DNA of 11,229 bases, taken from contig WLNV01000031.1 of the NCBI GenBank assembly GCA_009699615.1, positions 1 to 11,229 of the forward strand, given 5' to 3'. Under the pieces are notes generated by a model. The model had not been told where the DNA came from. It ran no database searches and saw only the letters and a list, made by a program, of their open reading frames with translations. A program made the translations under genes and the position numbers. This DNA comes from Actinomycetota bacterium. Its GTDB lineage: Bacteria > Actinomycetota > Thermoleophilia > Solirubrobacterales > Solirubrobacteraceae. Shown one piece after another: positions 5,285-11,229 of the stretch; the first letter of the stretch is position 1; every line of letters starts with the position of its first letter.

Positions 5285-7099
5285 TCAGCGGCGGGGGCGG
5301 CGAATATTGACCGTGATCGTCTTCTTCGTAACGCCGCCAGCGGCATTTACTGCCGAGACCGTTACGCGCGCGCTCAGCGCTGAGCGCTTCCTCCACGCGC
5401 TGCGCAGTTTGCGGCGGTTGGAAGCGCTGAGCTTCACGAACATCGTCTTCGACTTCCCAACCCTTGACGCAACGTAGCTGGAGCGGTTCATCGCGTAGCT
5501 GCGGCTTCGCTTGGCGCCGCGCGAGCGCATCGTTGCCTCGGCGACAAGCTGGCAGCTCTCCTTCGGGCAGCGGACGCGAACTGGGATCGCGCCGCTGCCA
5601 AACCTCTTTCGCGTGCTCGCGGCGACCGTTAGCTGCGGGCCCGCTGCGGCCGGGCCGCCTCCGGCTTCTCCGCCTCCGGCTTCTCCGCCGGCGTCTCCGC
5701 CTCCCGCCGGGCTATCGACAAGGCCAGGGTTCGCCTCAGCGGGGCTCTCGCCTGGCTGGGCTCCTGGAGCGATGCCGCCGAGGTTGAAATCAATCTCACC
5801 GATGTTGAGCGCTGCGCCCTCGCGCAGCAGGTCGGTGACGTCAATGCCGAGCGGTGTGACTCGCCAGCGGCGCGCTATCTCCGCCAGCCGTTCGCGCTGG
5901 GCGGCGTCGGCGGCTGCGCGTGCTCTGCGCTCCGCATCAGCGGCAAGCCAGGCACGCTCGCGCAGCGCCAGCGCGCCCTGGGTCTCGTCGCCCCAGCCGT
6001 CATGGTCACGGTCGGCTTCGATTGTGTACTCCACCTGCACTGCGTTAGTCATCGCTCGGAGGCAGGAGAGAGACTCGCCGTTGTAGGCGAAGTTGTTGTC
6101 CGGGTGGCAGTTTCCGTAGTAAAGACCAGTGTTGCCGCCTGGGCTGTTGTAGCCCTGATACTGGAAGGTCGGATAGCAAGGAGAGAAGGAAACCGGGTTC
6201 TGATTTCCTGCCATTCCGACATTCAGCTCGCCGGTCTCAATTGGTGGCCGCGGCAAGCCGAAAGCTCCCATCACGCCTCCTCGGCCGGGGATCCCTTCGC
6301 CGCCCGGCGCGTCGCCTCGGCCCTCCATTGGTGTGCGCGATTGTCCGTGCATGCAGAGCCCGCCGTCAGCGGCCATTTTGATGTTGTTGGTGGCGTCATA
6401 GGTCGCAGTCCGACCCGCAGCCCCTGAGCGCCAAGCTTGTAGCCACTGCGGGTCACTTTCGACTGGCGCAACCGAAAGCCAGTCGTCTTCTCGGACGACG
6501 GCGCGAGCGTTCGCGAAAGTGTAAACCGTGGGGCGTCCGGCACCAGGCCCGTCTTGAGTGACCACGCGCGCGTAGCCATTGCCAGTTGAGTTGAATCGCG
6601 AGCGCGAGGGATCTTCTGCAGGCCACTGGTTCGCTTGAACGAAGTTGACCTCACCTTGCTTGACCATCCGCGCCTCCATCACGCAATCAGCTGATGAGGT
6701 CGTCACAACTGCCTGTTGTGGGCTGCTGTTGTTACGGCAGGTGGTTCCCGGGTAGCGCGGGTTGGAATTATCCGGTTGCCAAAGCGAGAATTTGAATGAG
6801 CGGCTGCCGTTGTAGGCAACCTTGATCCGCACCTTCGTGATTATTCCGCCAACCCGTACGCGCCTCAGTGCTGCGCCCGCGGAATCTTTCGTGGTGATGA
6901 TTGGCGCGCCGAAGAGGAGGTTGTTGTAGCGGATCGACCGCGGGTAGTTGTCGAGCCCACGCCCCCCGTTGTCGATGTTTCCCGCGACCGATCCGAATGT
7001 GAACGCTGTCGCCGGCGGCGCGACGCCCAGCAACGCGACCGCTGCGACCGCTGCGACCGCTGCGACTGGCAGTTGGGCTTTTAGACCAGAACGAATCAT
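5285..7099 (-). CDS. Large secreted protein of unknown function with a calcium-loop-like motif and basic C-terminal domain
   Basis: 604 residues. A Sec signal peptide is clear: MIRSGLKAQL, then a V/A-rich core and a likely cut after A32 (PPATA|F). Residues about 35-345 form a Gly/Asn/Tyr-rich, apparently beta-rich region with scattered Cys. At 363-374 DRDHDGWGDETQ resembles D-x-D-x-D-G calcium loops; related secreted Thermoleophilia proteins (from memory) carry DADGDGFGDETQ at the equivalent place. A charged Ala/Arg helix (about 378-415) follows, then a Gly/Glu/Ala-rich linker with repeated GGEAG, and a basic Ser/Arg/Lys tail of about 100 residues with a CPKESC pair, predicted as a beta domain. 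The protein is probably exported and may stay cell-associated; no enzyme motif or sortase signal was recognised. Start: ATG at 7099 is preferred because GAAAGAG lies 4 bases upstream; the adjacent GTG at 7102 is too close. A terminator upstream separates it from the next gene. Confidence 0.82.
   Translation of the reverse strand: MIRSGLKAQLPVAAVAAVAAVALLGVAPPATAFTFGSVAGNIDNGGRGLDNYPRSIRYNNLLFGAPIITTKDSAGAALRRVRVGGIITKVRIKVAYNGSRSFKFSLWQPDNSNPRYPGTTCRNNSSPQQAVVTTSSADCVMEARMVKQGEVNFVQANQWPAEDPSRSRFNSTGNGYARVVTQDGPGAGRPTVYTFANARAVVREDDWLSVAPVESDPQWLQAWRSGAAGRTATYDATNNIKMAADGGLCMHGQSRTPMEGRGDAPGGEGIPGRGGVMGAFGLPRPPIETGELNVGMAGNQNPVSFSPCYPTFQYQGYNSPGGNTGLYYGNCHPDNNFAYNGESLSCLRAMTNAVQVEYTIEADRDHDGWGDETQGALALRERAWLAADAERRARAAADAAQRERLAEIARRWRVTPLGIDVTDLLREGAALNIGEIDFNLGGIAPGAQPGESPAEANPGLVDSPAGGGDAGGEAGGGEAGGGPAAAGPQLTVAASTRKRFGSGAIPVRVRCPKESCQLVAEATMRSRGAKRSRSYAMNRSSYVASRVGKSKTMFVKLSASNRRKLRSAWRKRSALSARVTVSAVNAAGGVTKKTITVNIRRPRR
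5655..5708. repeat. 15-bp tandem repeat inside the secreted-protein gene (Gly/Glu/Ala linker)
   Basis: CCGCCTCCGGCTTCT occurs twice in a row (5655-5669, 5670-5684), followed by a 12-bp shortened copy and a diverged copy up to about 5708. On the minus strand it encodes repeated GGEAG-type pentapeptides in the flexible linker before the C-terminal domain. Confidence 0.8.
7035..7066. repeat. 9-bp tandem repeat in the signal-peptide coding region
   Basis: GCGACCGCT is repeated 3.6 times without mismatch (units at 7035, 7044, 7053, partial at 7062). It encodes the V-A-A repeats that form the hydrophobic core of the signal peptide of the 604-residue secreted protein, so unit gain or loss would change the core length by three residues in frame. 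Confidence 0.85.
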
Positions 7100-7131
7100 C
7101 ACGCTCTTTCACTAATTACACACGAAAGAGG

Positions 7132-7171
7132 AAAAAGTTGCGCCAATCCTTAGTCCGGTCTTTGGTTGGCG
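7132..7171 (-). terminator. Intrinsic terminator downstream of the CALCEITH gene
   Basis: CGCCAA (7141-7146) pairs with TTGGCG (7166-7171), extended by CC/GG with a one-base bulge, around a loop of about 14 bases. Read on minus, the hairpin is followed after four bases by TTTTT (7132-7136) and more pyrimidines. It starts about 35 bases past the stop of the 135-residue gene at 7207 and lies before the secreted-protein gene, so it should keep the two minus-strand genes as separate transcripts. Confidence 0.6.
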
Positions 7172-7206
7172 GAGCGGCAGGGGGTACGAGCGGCGGCGGA
7201 GTGTGC

Positions 7207-7614
7207 TCAGATGCCCGCTGCGAAGCGTAGTTGGCGCTCTTCTGCCGCGGCGAGGATCGCGGCGGCTAATGCTTGCGGCTGCGATCGGCAGGCCTCCAAC
7301 TGTTCAGGACCGAGCAGGATCTCAAAGCCAGCTCCGCTGATCGCTGCGAGCACGCAAGGTGTGGCTGAAGCGCTCGCCAATCTGAGCTCGGGTGAGCGCT
7401 CGTCTAGGTGAACGGTCTCAAAAGAAACAGGCAGCGCGCCACTAACCCGCTTCCATTCCGCCTTCTCGCGGAAGCTGCCGTGGGTGATCTCGCAGAGCGC
7501 GCAGTGGACCCTTCCGAGCCGTGCGCCAAACCAATAACGCAGCTCGCCGGCGAGCGTCCCCTCAGCGTTGTAGACGCCGACCAGCGAGGTTATCTCCGGG
7601 GTTGCCGCTGACAT
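7207..7614 (-). CDS. Small protein of unknown function with HCALCEITHG motif
   Basis: 135 residues, no signal peptide and no clear membrane segment. The N-terminal half has LVGVYNAEGTLAGEL (11-25), then HCALCEITHG at 37-46 with C38-x2-C41 and nearby His37 and His45, then WKRV and ETVHLDERSPEL (66-77). The C-terminal half has two further Cys (87, 109) and an LLGPEQLEAC segment. I recall similar unannotated proteins in actinobacteria with CALCDITH and VHLNER, but know no function. The clustered Cys and His suggest metal binding or a redox-active pair (inference). The ATG at 7614 is chosen because an upstream in-frame ATG at 7677 would overlap the divergent PHP gene; TATAAC (7624-7629 on minus) nine bases upstream is a possible -10. 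It is divergent from the PHP gene across 53 bp and followed by a terminator. Confidence 0.75.
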   Translation of the reverse strand: MSAATPEITSLVGVYNAEGTLAGELRYWFGARLGRVHCALCEITHGSFREKAEWKRVSGALPVSFETVHLDERSPELRLASASATPCVLAAISGAGFEILLGPEQLEACRSQPQALAAAILAAAEERQLRFAAGI

Positions 7615-7655
7615 CCTGCTGCGGTTATAGACGATCGCGACTGCGGCCGGTGGCG

Positions 7656-7661
7656 TACGAT
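7656..7661 (+). promoter_or_regulatory. Putative leaderless -10 element (TACGAT) for the PHP gene
   Basis: TACGAT ends six bases (CGAACC) before the ATG at 7668, and no Shine-Dalgarno is present. The identical hexamer at identical spacing precedes holB on the other strand. No recognisable -35. Confidence 0.5.
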
Positions 7662-7667
7662 CGAACC

Positions 7668-8540
7668 ATGGCCGCACCGACCTTCGATCTTCAATCGCAC
7701 TCGACCGCCTCGGACGGCGCGCTGCCGCCGGCCGCCGTGGTCGCGGCAGCGCACGGCGCTGGAGTTGAGCTGCTCGCGCTGAGCGATCACGACACCGTTG
7801 ACGGGCTCGACGAGGCCTTTGAAGCCGCCGCGGCGACCGACGGCGCGCTAACGCTCGTCAGCGCGGTTGAGATCTCCTCGCTCGACCTCGGCGACATAGA
7901 CCTCCACATCCTCGGCTACGGCATTGACCACCACGACCCCGTGTTACTAGCGCGGCTTGAGCTGTGGCGCGACGATCGCTGGATCCGCGGCGAGCGGATG
8001 GCTGAGGCCATGCGCGAGAACGGTTGGCAGGTGACGCTGCCGCAGCGCGGTGATCAGCCGCTCGGGCGCCCGCAGATCGCGGCGGCGATCTTTGATGACC
8101 CGGCCAACGGTCAGCGCGCCGCCGCTGAGGGCCTCGCGAATTCGACCGATCTGCTCGTTGCCTACCTAGTCCCTGGCGCGCCGGGCTATCGCGGCCGCAC
8201 AGCGCCAACGGTTGGCCAGGCAGTTGAGGCGATCCACGAGGCCGGCGGAAAGGCGATCTGGGCGCACCCTTACTGGGATTTTCGCGACGAGGACCAGCAC
8301 GAAGCAACCCGCGACGTGCTGGAGCGATTCGCCGCACTCGGCGGCGACGGCGTTGAGGCCTTCTACATCAGTTACACGGAGGATCAAACGCGCCGGCTCG
8401 TCGAGCTTGCCGCTGGCCTCGACATGCTCACGACCGGCTCAGCCGATTTCCATGGCCCGGACAACCCCAACTTCTCAAGCTTCCGTGACTTCGGCCTCTA
8501 CGACCTAGAACCGAACCTTGGGTCGATCGATCCGCGCTGA
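7668..8540 (+). CDS. PHP-domain metal-dependent phosphoesterase (TrpH/YciV-like)
   Basis: 290 residues, close to the 293 of E. coli YciV. PHP motifs in order: DLQSHSTASDG at 7-17, LSDHDTVDG at 38-46, the metal-ligand Glu68 in SAVEIS, HILGYG at 80-85, AHPYW with His200, and ADFHG with D260 and H262. The fold binds two or three metal ions and hydrolyses phosphoesters; characterised relatives act on 3',5'-nucleotide bisphosphates or degrade RNA 5'-to-3', but the substrate here cannot be told from sequence. Odd: the first motif is Q-x-H (Gln9, His11) where H-x-H is usual. The ATG at 7668 is chosen because the conserved domain begins at once and a leaderless promoter motif precedes it; a longer upstream reading frame would run into the divergent gene. 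uppP follows 26 bases downstream on the same strand, so co-transcription is possible. Confidence 0.9.
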   Translation: MAAPTFDLQSHSTASDGALPPAAVVAAAHGAGVELLALSDHDTVDGLDEAFEAAAATDGALTLVSAVEISSLDLGDIDLHILGYGIDHHDPVLLARLELWRDDRWIRGERMAEAMRENGWQVTLPQRGDQPLGRPQIAAAIFDDPANGQRAAAEGLANSTDLLVAYLVPGAPGYRGRTAPTVGQAVEAIHEAGGKAIWAHPYWDFRDEDQHEATRDVLERFAALGGDGVEAFYISYTEDQTRRLVELAAGLDMLTTGSADFHGPDNPNFSSFRDFGLYDLEPNLGSIDPR

Positions 8541-8553
8541 CCTAGCCGCCCGC

Positions 8554-8559
8554 TAGCGT
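8554..8559 (+). promoter_or_regulatory. Putative leaderless -10 element (TAGCGT) for uppP
   Basis: TAGCGT ends seven bases before the GTG start at 8567; the 26-bp gap after the PHP stop has no Shine-Dalgarno. uppP may therefore have its own leaderless promoter in addition to any read-through from the PHP gene. Confidence 0.35.
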
Positions 8560-8566
8560 CCCAGCC

Positions 8567-9397
8567 GTGTCAACGCTTGAAGCGATCGTCCTTGGAATCG
8601 TTCAGGGGCTAACTGAGTTCCTGCCGATCTCCAGCACCGGCCACATTCTTTACGTGCCCGCGCTGGCCGGCTGGCCCGACCCCGGCGCCGCTTTTAGCGC
8701 TGTGATTCAGCTTGGCACGATGGCCGCCGTACTGGTCTATTTCCGCAAGGATCTTTGGCGGATGGCGGTTGCCTTCGTCAAGTCATTCGGCGGAGAGCAC
8801 ACGCTTTGGCGCAGTAGCGATACCGACGCGCGGCTCGGTTGGTACATCCTTCTCGGCACGATCCCGATTGCGATCGTTGGCATCGTCTTCTCCGATCAGA
8901 TTGAGAACAACGTGCGCACGCTCTCGCTGGTCGCGATCGTGATGATCCTCTTCAGTTTCGTGCTGATGGCCGCCGACCTGAAGGGCGCGCAGAATCGCGA
9001 CGTCAAGGAGTTGACGCTGCGCGACGGCATCATCATCGGCCTCTTTCAGGCCTTGGCGCTGATTCCCGGCGTAAGTCGCTCAGGCTCAACGATCTCGGGC
9101 GGGCTCTTCCTCGGCCTCAACCGCGAATCGGCCACGCGCTACTCATTCCTGCTCTCTGTCCCGGCGGTCGTGCTCTCGGGCGTCTTCGAGCTGCGAAAGA
9201 TCGGTGATTCGACCGGCGCTTCGGTCGGCGTTTGGCCGACCGTGGTCGCAACCGTGCTGGCCTTCATCAGCGGCTACCTTGCGATCGCCTTCCTGCTGCG
9301 CTTCGTTCGCACGCACAACTTCAGTGTCTTCGTTATTTACCGAGTTGCGGTCGGTGTGCTGATGCTGGTGCTGCTGGCCACCGGCGCAGTTAGCTAA
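8567..9397 (+). CDS. uppP: Undecaprenyl-diphosphatase UppP (BacA family)
   Basis: 276 residues, matching the usual length of about 270. It removes one phosphate from undecaprenyl diphosphate to regenerate the lipid carrier for peptidoglycan and other envelope polymers, and its amplification gives bacitracin resistance in other bacteria. Both signature blocks are intact: QGLTEFLPISSTGH at 13-26 (Q13-x3-E17 catalytic motif) and PGVSRSGST at 167-175 with Arg171. Multiple hydrophobic helices span the chain, including the last about 25 residues. The start is GTG with no Shine-Dalgarno. The stop overlaps the convergent holB stop by 8 bp. Identity is firm. Confidence 0.97.
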   Translation: MSTLEAIVLGIVQGLTEFLPISSTGHILYVPALAGWPDPGAAFSAVIQLGTMAAVLVYFRKDLWRMAVAFVKSFGGEHTLWRSSDTDARLGWYILLGTIPIAIVGIVFSDQIENNVRTLSLVAIVMILFSFVLMAADLKGAQNRDVKELTLRDGIIIGLFQALALIPGVSRSGSTISGGLFLGLNRESATRYSFLLSVPAVVLSGVFELRKIGDSTGASVGVWPTVVATVLAFISGYLAIAFLLRFVRTHNFSVFVIYRVAVGVLMLVLLATGAVS

Positions 9398-10502
9398 GAG
9401 TGCGCGCCAGTCGGTAGGCGAGCGCTTCAAGCTGGAGCTGGTCATCGGGGTAGATCGAAAGTGATGCTCGCGTCGCGTCAACGAGCGCAATCGCGTCGCG
9501 CAGGCGGTGGGAGCTGAGCCCTGCCGCGTCGGCTTCCAGTTCGGTGCGGCGATCGACGGCGTAGATCAGCTCCGGAGCGCCGTCGGCTATGCAGGCGAGG
9601 TCGCGGTACCAGAGGCCGGTTAGGCGTAGCCCTTCGTCGAGCGCCGTCGTGCGAACGCGGCGCCAGATCCTGTGAGCGTCGGCCTTGGCGTCCTTCTCGT
9701 ACTTGTTGCGCTCGCGCTTAGGTAGCGATTCAGCCTCGGCTTTGGCCTCCTCGTTGAGGCGGTCCTCGGTCGCTGCCGCCAGTGTTTGCGCGAGGTTAAT
9801 CAGCGCCGTCCATGGCTGGTCGCTGAGCTTGTTGTGGCGCGCGCAACGAGCGAAGCGCTCCGCGTTGGCACGCTGCTGGGCTCCTTCGCCGAGCGCCATC
9901 GCGAGCGCGCGGTTTGCGTCGCCGAGCGCCAGCTTTGCGCAGGCCTGCGCTACTTCGGGAGCGATCCCACGCGCGCCGAGCTGCTCCTCGAGCTGAGCTT
10001 CGGTCGGCGCGTCAAAGCGCACGGCAAGACAGCGTGAAGAGATCGTCGGCAGGACCTGCTCGGGGCGGTCGGTCAGCAGCACGAGGTGGACGTAGGAGGC
10101 CGGTTCCTCGAGCGTCTTGAGCATCCTGTTGGCAGCCTCGGCATTCATCGTGTCGGCGCCTTCTATTACAAAGACGCGCTTCGACGATTCAAATGGCCTG
10201 CGCGCGGCGGCGGCAACGACCGGCTCGTCGATGTCGGCGCGGCGCATCTCGCTCGCGCCGCTGGCGCGGACCCAAGTCAGGTCTGGGTGCGATTCGCGCT
10301 CGGCGCGGTCGCGCACGCCATCGGGGTTGGCGGCGCCTTCGGCCAGCAGCTCGGCGGCGAAGGCTCGTGCGGCGGCTGCCTTGCCGGCGCCGGGAGGCCC
10401 GTGGAAGAGGTAGGCGTGCGAGGGCTTGCCACCCGGCTCCAGCGCCGAACCGAGCACGGCCAGCGCGTGCGGGTGGCGTTCGATCGCGGCGAGCGTGCTC
10501 AT
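9390..10502 (-). CDS. holB: DNA polymerase III subunit delta' (clamp loader)
   Basis: 370 residues. AAA+ fold: GPPGAGK at 35-41, Walker-B-like region VFVIEGAD at 110-117, NRMLKTLEEP at 125-134 and TISSRC at 153-158, the run typical of delta'/gamma clamp-loader subunits. Delta' opens and loads the beta sliding clamp with delta and gamma/tau. Walker A is followed by Ala42 rather than Thr/Ser, consistent with delta' not hydrolysing ATP, and the four-Cys zinc module of many homologues is absent between residues 50 and 75. A charged helical segment (about 240-275, rich in E, K, R) precedes the C-terminal collar helices, as in actinobacterial forms. The ATG has TACGAT six bases upstream and no Shine-Dalgarno. 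It is divergent from tmk, and its 3' end overlaps uppP. Confidence 0.93.
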   Translation of the reverse strand: MSTLAAIERHPHALAVLGSALEPGGKPSHAYLFHGPPGAGKAAAARAFAAELLAEGAANPDGVRDRAERESHPDLTWVRASGASEMRRADIDEPVVAAAARRPFESSKRVFVIEGADTMNAEAANRMLKTLEEPASYVHLVLLTDRPEQVLPTISSRCLAVRFDAPTEAQLEEQLGARGIAPEVAQACAKLALGDANRALAMALGEGAQQRANAERFARCARHNKLSDQPWTALINLAQTLAAATEDRLNEEAKAEAESLPKRERNKYEKDAKADAHRIWRRVRTTALDEGLRLTGLWYRDLACIADGAPELIYAVDRRTELEADAAGLSSHRLRDAIALVDATRASLSIYPDDQLQLEALAYRLARTLS

Positions 10503-10508
10503 CGGCTG

Positions 10509-10514
10509 ATCGTA
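10509..10514 (-). promoter_or_regulatory. Putative leaderless -10 element (TACGAT) for holB
   Basis: On minus, TACGAT ends six bases (CAGCCG) before the holB ATG at 10502, the same hexamer and spacing as the PHP gene. It lies only four bases from the tmk -10 candidate on the other strand. Confidence 0.5.
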
Positions 10515-10518
10515 CGGG

Positions 10519-10524
10519 TACGCT
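10519..10524 (+). promoter_or_regulatory. Putative -10 element (TACGCT) for tmk
   Basis: TACGCT ends seven bases before an in-frame TTG (10532) and ten before the ATG (10535) of tmk. If transcription starts at the TTG, tmk would begin one codon earlier than annotated. No Shine-Dalgarno is present. Confidence 0.4.
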
Positions 10525-10534
10525 CGGCTCGTTG

Positions 10535-11155
10535 ATGGCAGGACGACTGATCACGATCGAAGGGCTCGACGGCTCCGGCAAGTCAACGCTCGTCGCTGGC
10601 CTCACGGCCGAGCTTGAAAGCCGCTCGCTGCCGGTGACCGCGCTGCGCGAGCCGGGTGGGGTGGAGCTGGCCGAGCGGCTGCGCGATCTGGTCAAGGACC
10701 CTTCGCTTGAAGTCAATGCGCGCGCGGAAGCTTTGATCTACGCCGCAGCCCGCGCGCAGCTCGTCAGTGAGTTGGTGCTGCCGCTGCTCGAAGAGGCGCG
10801 CTTTGTGGTGCTCGACCGTTACATAGATTCCTCGCTCGCCTACCAGGGAGCCGGTCGCGGCCTTGGGATCGAAGCGGTAGCTCAGATCAACGAGTTCGCC
10901 AGCGGTGGCTTGACCGCCGACCGCACGCTCTACCTGCGCGTCGATGCTGCCACCCGCGCCGAGCGGATCGGTGAGCGCGGTGAGAGTGCAGACCGCCTCG
11001 AGCTGGCTGGTGACGAGTTCTTCATGCTGGCTGCCGAGGCTTACGACGAGCTGGCTGTAGCCGAGCCGCAGCGGATCCGCGTGCTCGATGGTGCGGCCGC
11101 ACCGGAAGCGGTGTTGGCGTCGGCAATTGATGCGATCAGCGAGCTGCTGCCCTAG
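10535..11155 (+). CDS. tmk: Thymidylate kinase (dTMP kinase)
   Basis: 206 residues, a typical length. It phosphorylates dTMP to dTDP with ATP, an essential step to dTTP. Motifs: P-loop EGLDGSGKST at 9-18, REPGG at 38-42 (dTMP site), DRY at 94-96 within VVLDRYIDSSLAYQGAGR, and an Arg-containing LID (about 141-157, ending SADRLE). The ATG is the start that begins the family N-terminus (MAGRLITIEG); an in-frame TTG one codon upstream is an alternative, and the longer open frame upstream is only antisense to holB. tmk commonly neighbours holB in bacteria, but here the two are divergent. The next gene starts 11 bases after the stop. Confidence 0.96.
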   Translation: MAGRLITIEGLDGSGKSTLVAGLTAELESRSLPVTALREPGGVELAERLRDLVKDPSLEVNARAEALIYAAARAQLVSELVLPLLEEARFVVLDRYIDSSLAYQGAGRGLGIEAVAQINEFASGGLTADRTLYLRVDAATRAERIGERGESADRLELAGDEFFMLAAEAYDELAVAEPQRIRVLDGAAAPEAVLASAIDAISELLP

Positions 11156-11166
11156 GCTTAGGAACG

Positions 11167-11229
11167 ATGCGTTTTCGTTCAATCGCTGCGCTCGCTGCGA
11201 GCGCCCTGATATTGACGCCCGCGCTCAGC
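11167..11229 (+). CDS. N-terminus of a secreted protein, truncated by the window edge
   Basis: Only 21 codons are present: MRFRSIAALAASALILTPALS. Two Arg near the start followed by an Ala/Leu/Ile core form a convincing start of a signal peptide; no lipobox Cys has appeared yet. AGGA lies three bases before the ATG, and TAGGCT (11153-11158, overlapping the tmk stop) eight bases before it. The protein's nature cannot be told from this piece. It is on the same strand as tmk with an 11-base gap, so it may be co-transcribed. Confidence 0.6.
   Translation, partial: MRFRSIAALAASALILTPALS

Noticed and set aside
5655..5708. Possible CRISPR or intergenic minisatellite
   Set aside because: The 15-bp units have no spacers and are in frame, encoding a GGEAG linker.
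5511..6086. 191-residue plus frame opposite the secreted-protein gene
   Set aside because: Low-complexity Ala/Ser/Pro/Arg sequence generated by the Gly/Ala/Arg-rich minus-strand gene; no start signal.
7521..7667. Upstream extension of the PHP reading frame
   Set aside because: It overlaps the divergent CALCEITH gene antisense; the PHP domain begins right after ATG 7668, which has a leaderless promoter motif.
7615..7677. Longer start (ATG at 7677) for the CALCEITH protein
   Set aside because: It would overlap the start of the divergent PHP gene and adds 21 residues with no recognisable motif.
10193..10534. In-frame N-terminal extension of tmk on plus (long open frame from 10193)
   Set aside because: It is antisense to holB, is Arg-rich frame-shadow sequence, and the kinase family N-terminus begins exactly at ATG 10535.

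Overview
The window is high-GC bacterial DNA, most likely from an actinobacterium of the Thermoleophilia/Solirubrobacterales type. The evidence is GC-rich codon use, a secreted protein with an acidic D-x-D-x-D-G...DETQ loop and a basic C-terminal beta-rich tail of a kind I associate with that group, an actinobacterial-style HolB with a charged helical segment, and several genes with no Shine-Dalgarno but a TANNNT hexamer 6-7 nt before the start codon (leaderless style). This placement is inferred without database comparison.

Left part (1-5052): a minus-strand pair encodes a two-helix PgaD-like membrane protein and, translationally coupled to it, a PgaC/IcaA-like glycosyltransferase that runs off the left edge. 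Together they look like a poly-N-acetylglucosamine-type exopolysaccharide synthase. Divergent from them across a 134-bp AT-rich region is a 1285-residue cyclic-di-GMP enzyme with the order GAF - degenerate GGDEF - EAL - PAS - GAF - Cys/His-rich GAF - intact GGDEF. PgaCD of E. coli is switched on by c-di-GMP, so this looks like a self-contained signal/effector module and is the most interesting part of the window.

Middle part (5053-7667): a minus-strand tRNA-Thr(CGT); a large secreted protein (604 aa, minus) of unknown function; a good intrinsic terminator; and a small conserved-looking protein with a CALCEITH motif (135 aa, minus).

Right part (7668-11229): housekeeping genes. A PHP-family phosphoesterase and undecaprenyl-diphosphatase UppP lie in tandem on plus. 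DNA polymerase III delta' (holB, minus) overlaps the uppP 3' end by a palindromic 8 bp. Thymidylate kinase (tmk, plus) is divergent from holB across only 29-32 bp, and the first 21 codons of a secreted protein close the window. UppP (undecaprenyl phosphate recycling) serves the cell envelope; HolB and Tmk serve DNA replication and dTTP supply. No CRISPR array, insertion sequence, integrase or other mobile element is visible, and no stretch longer than about 300 bases lacks a gene.
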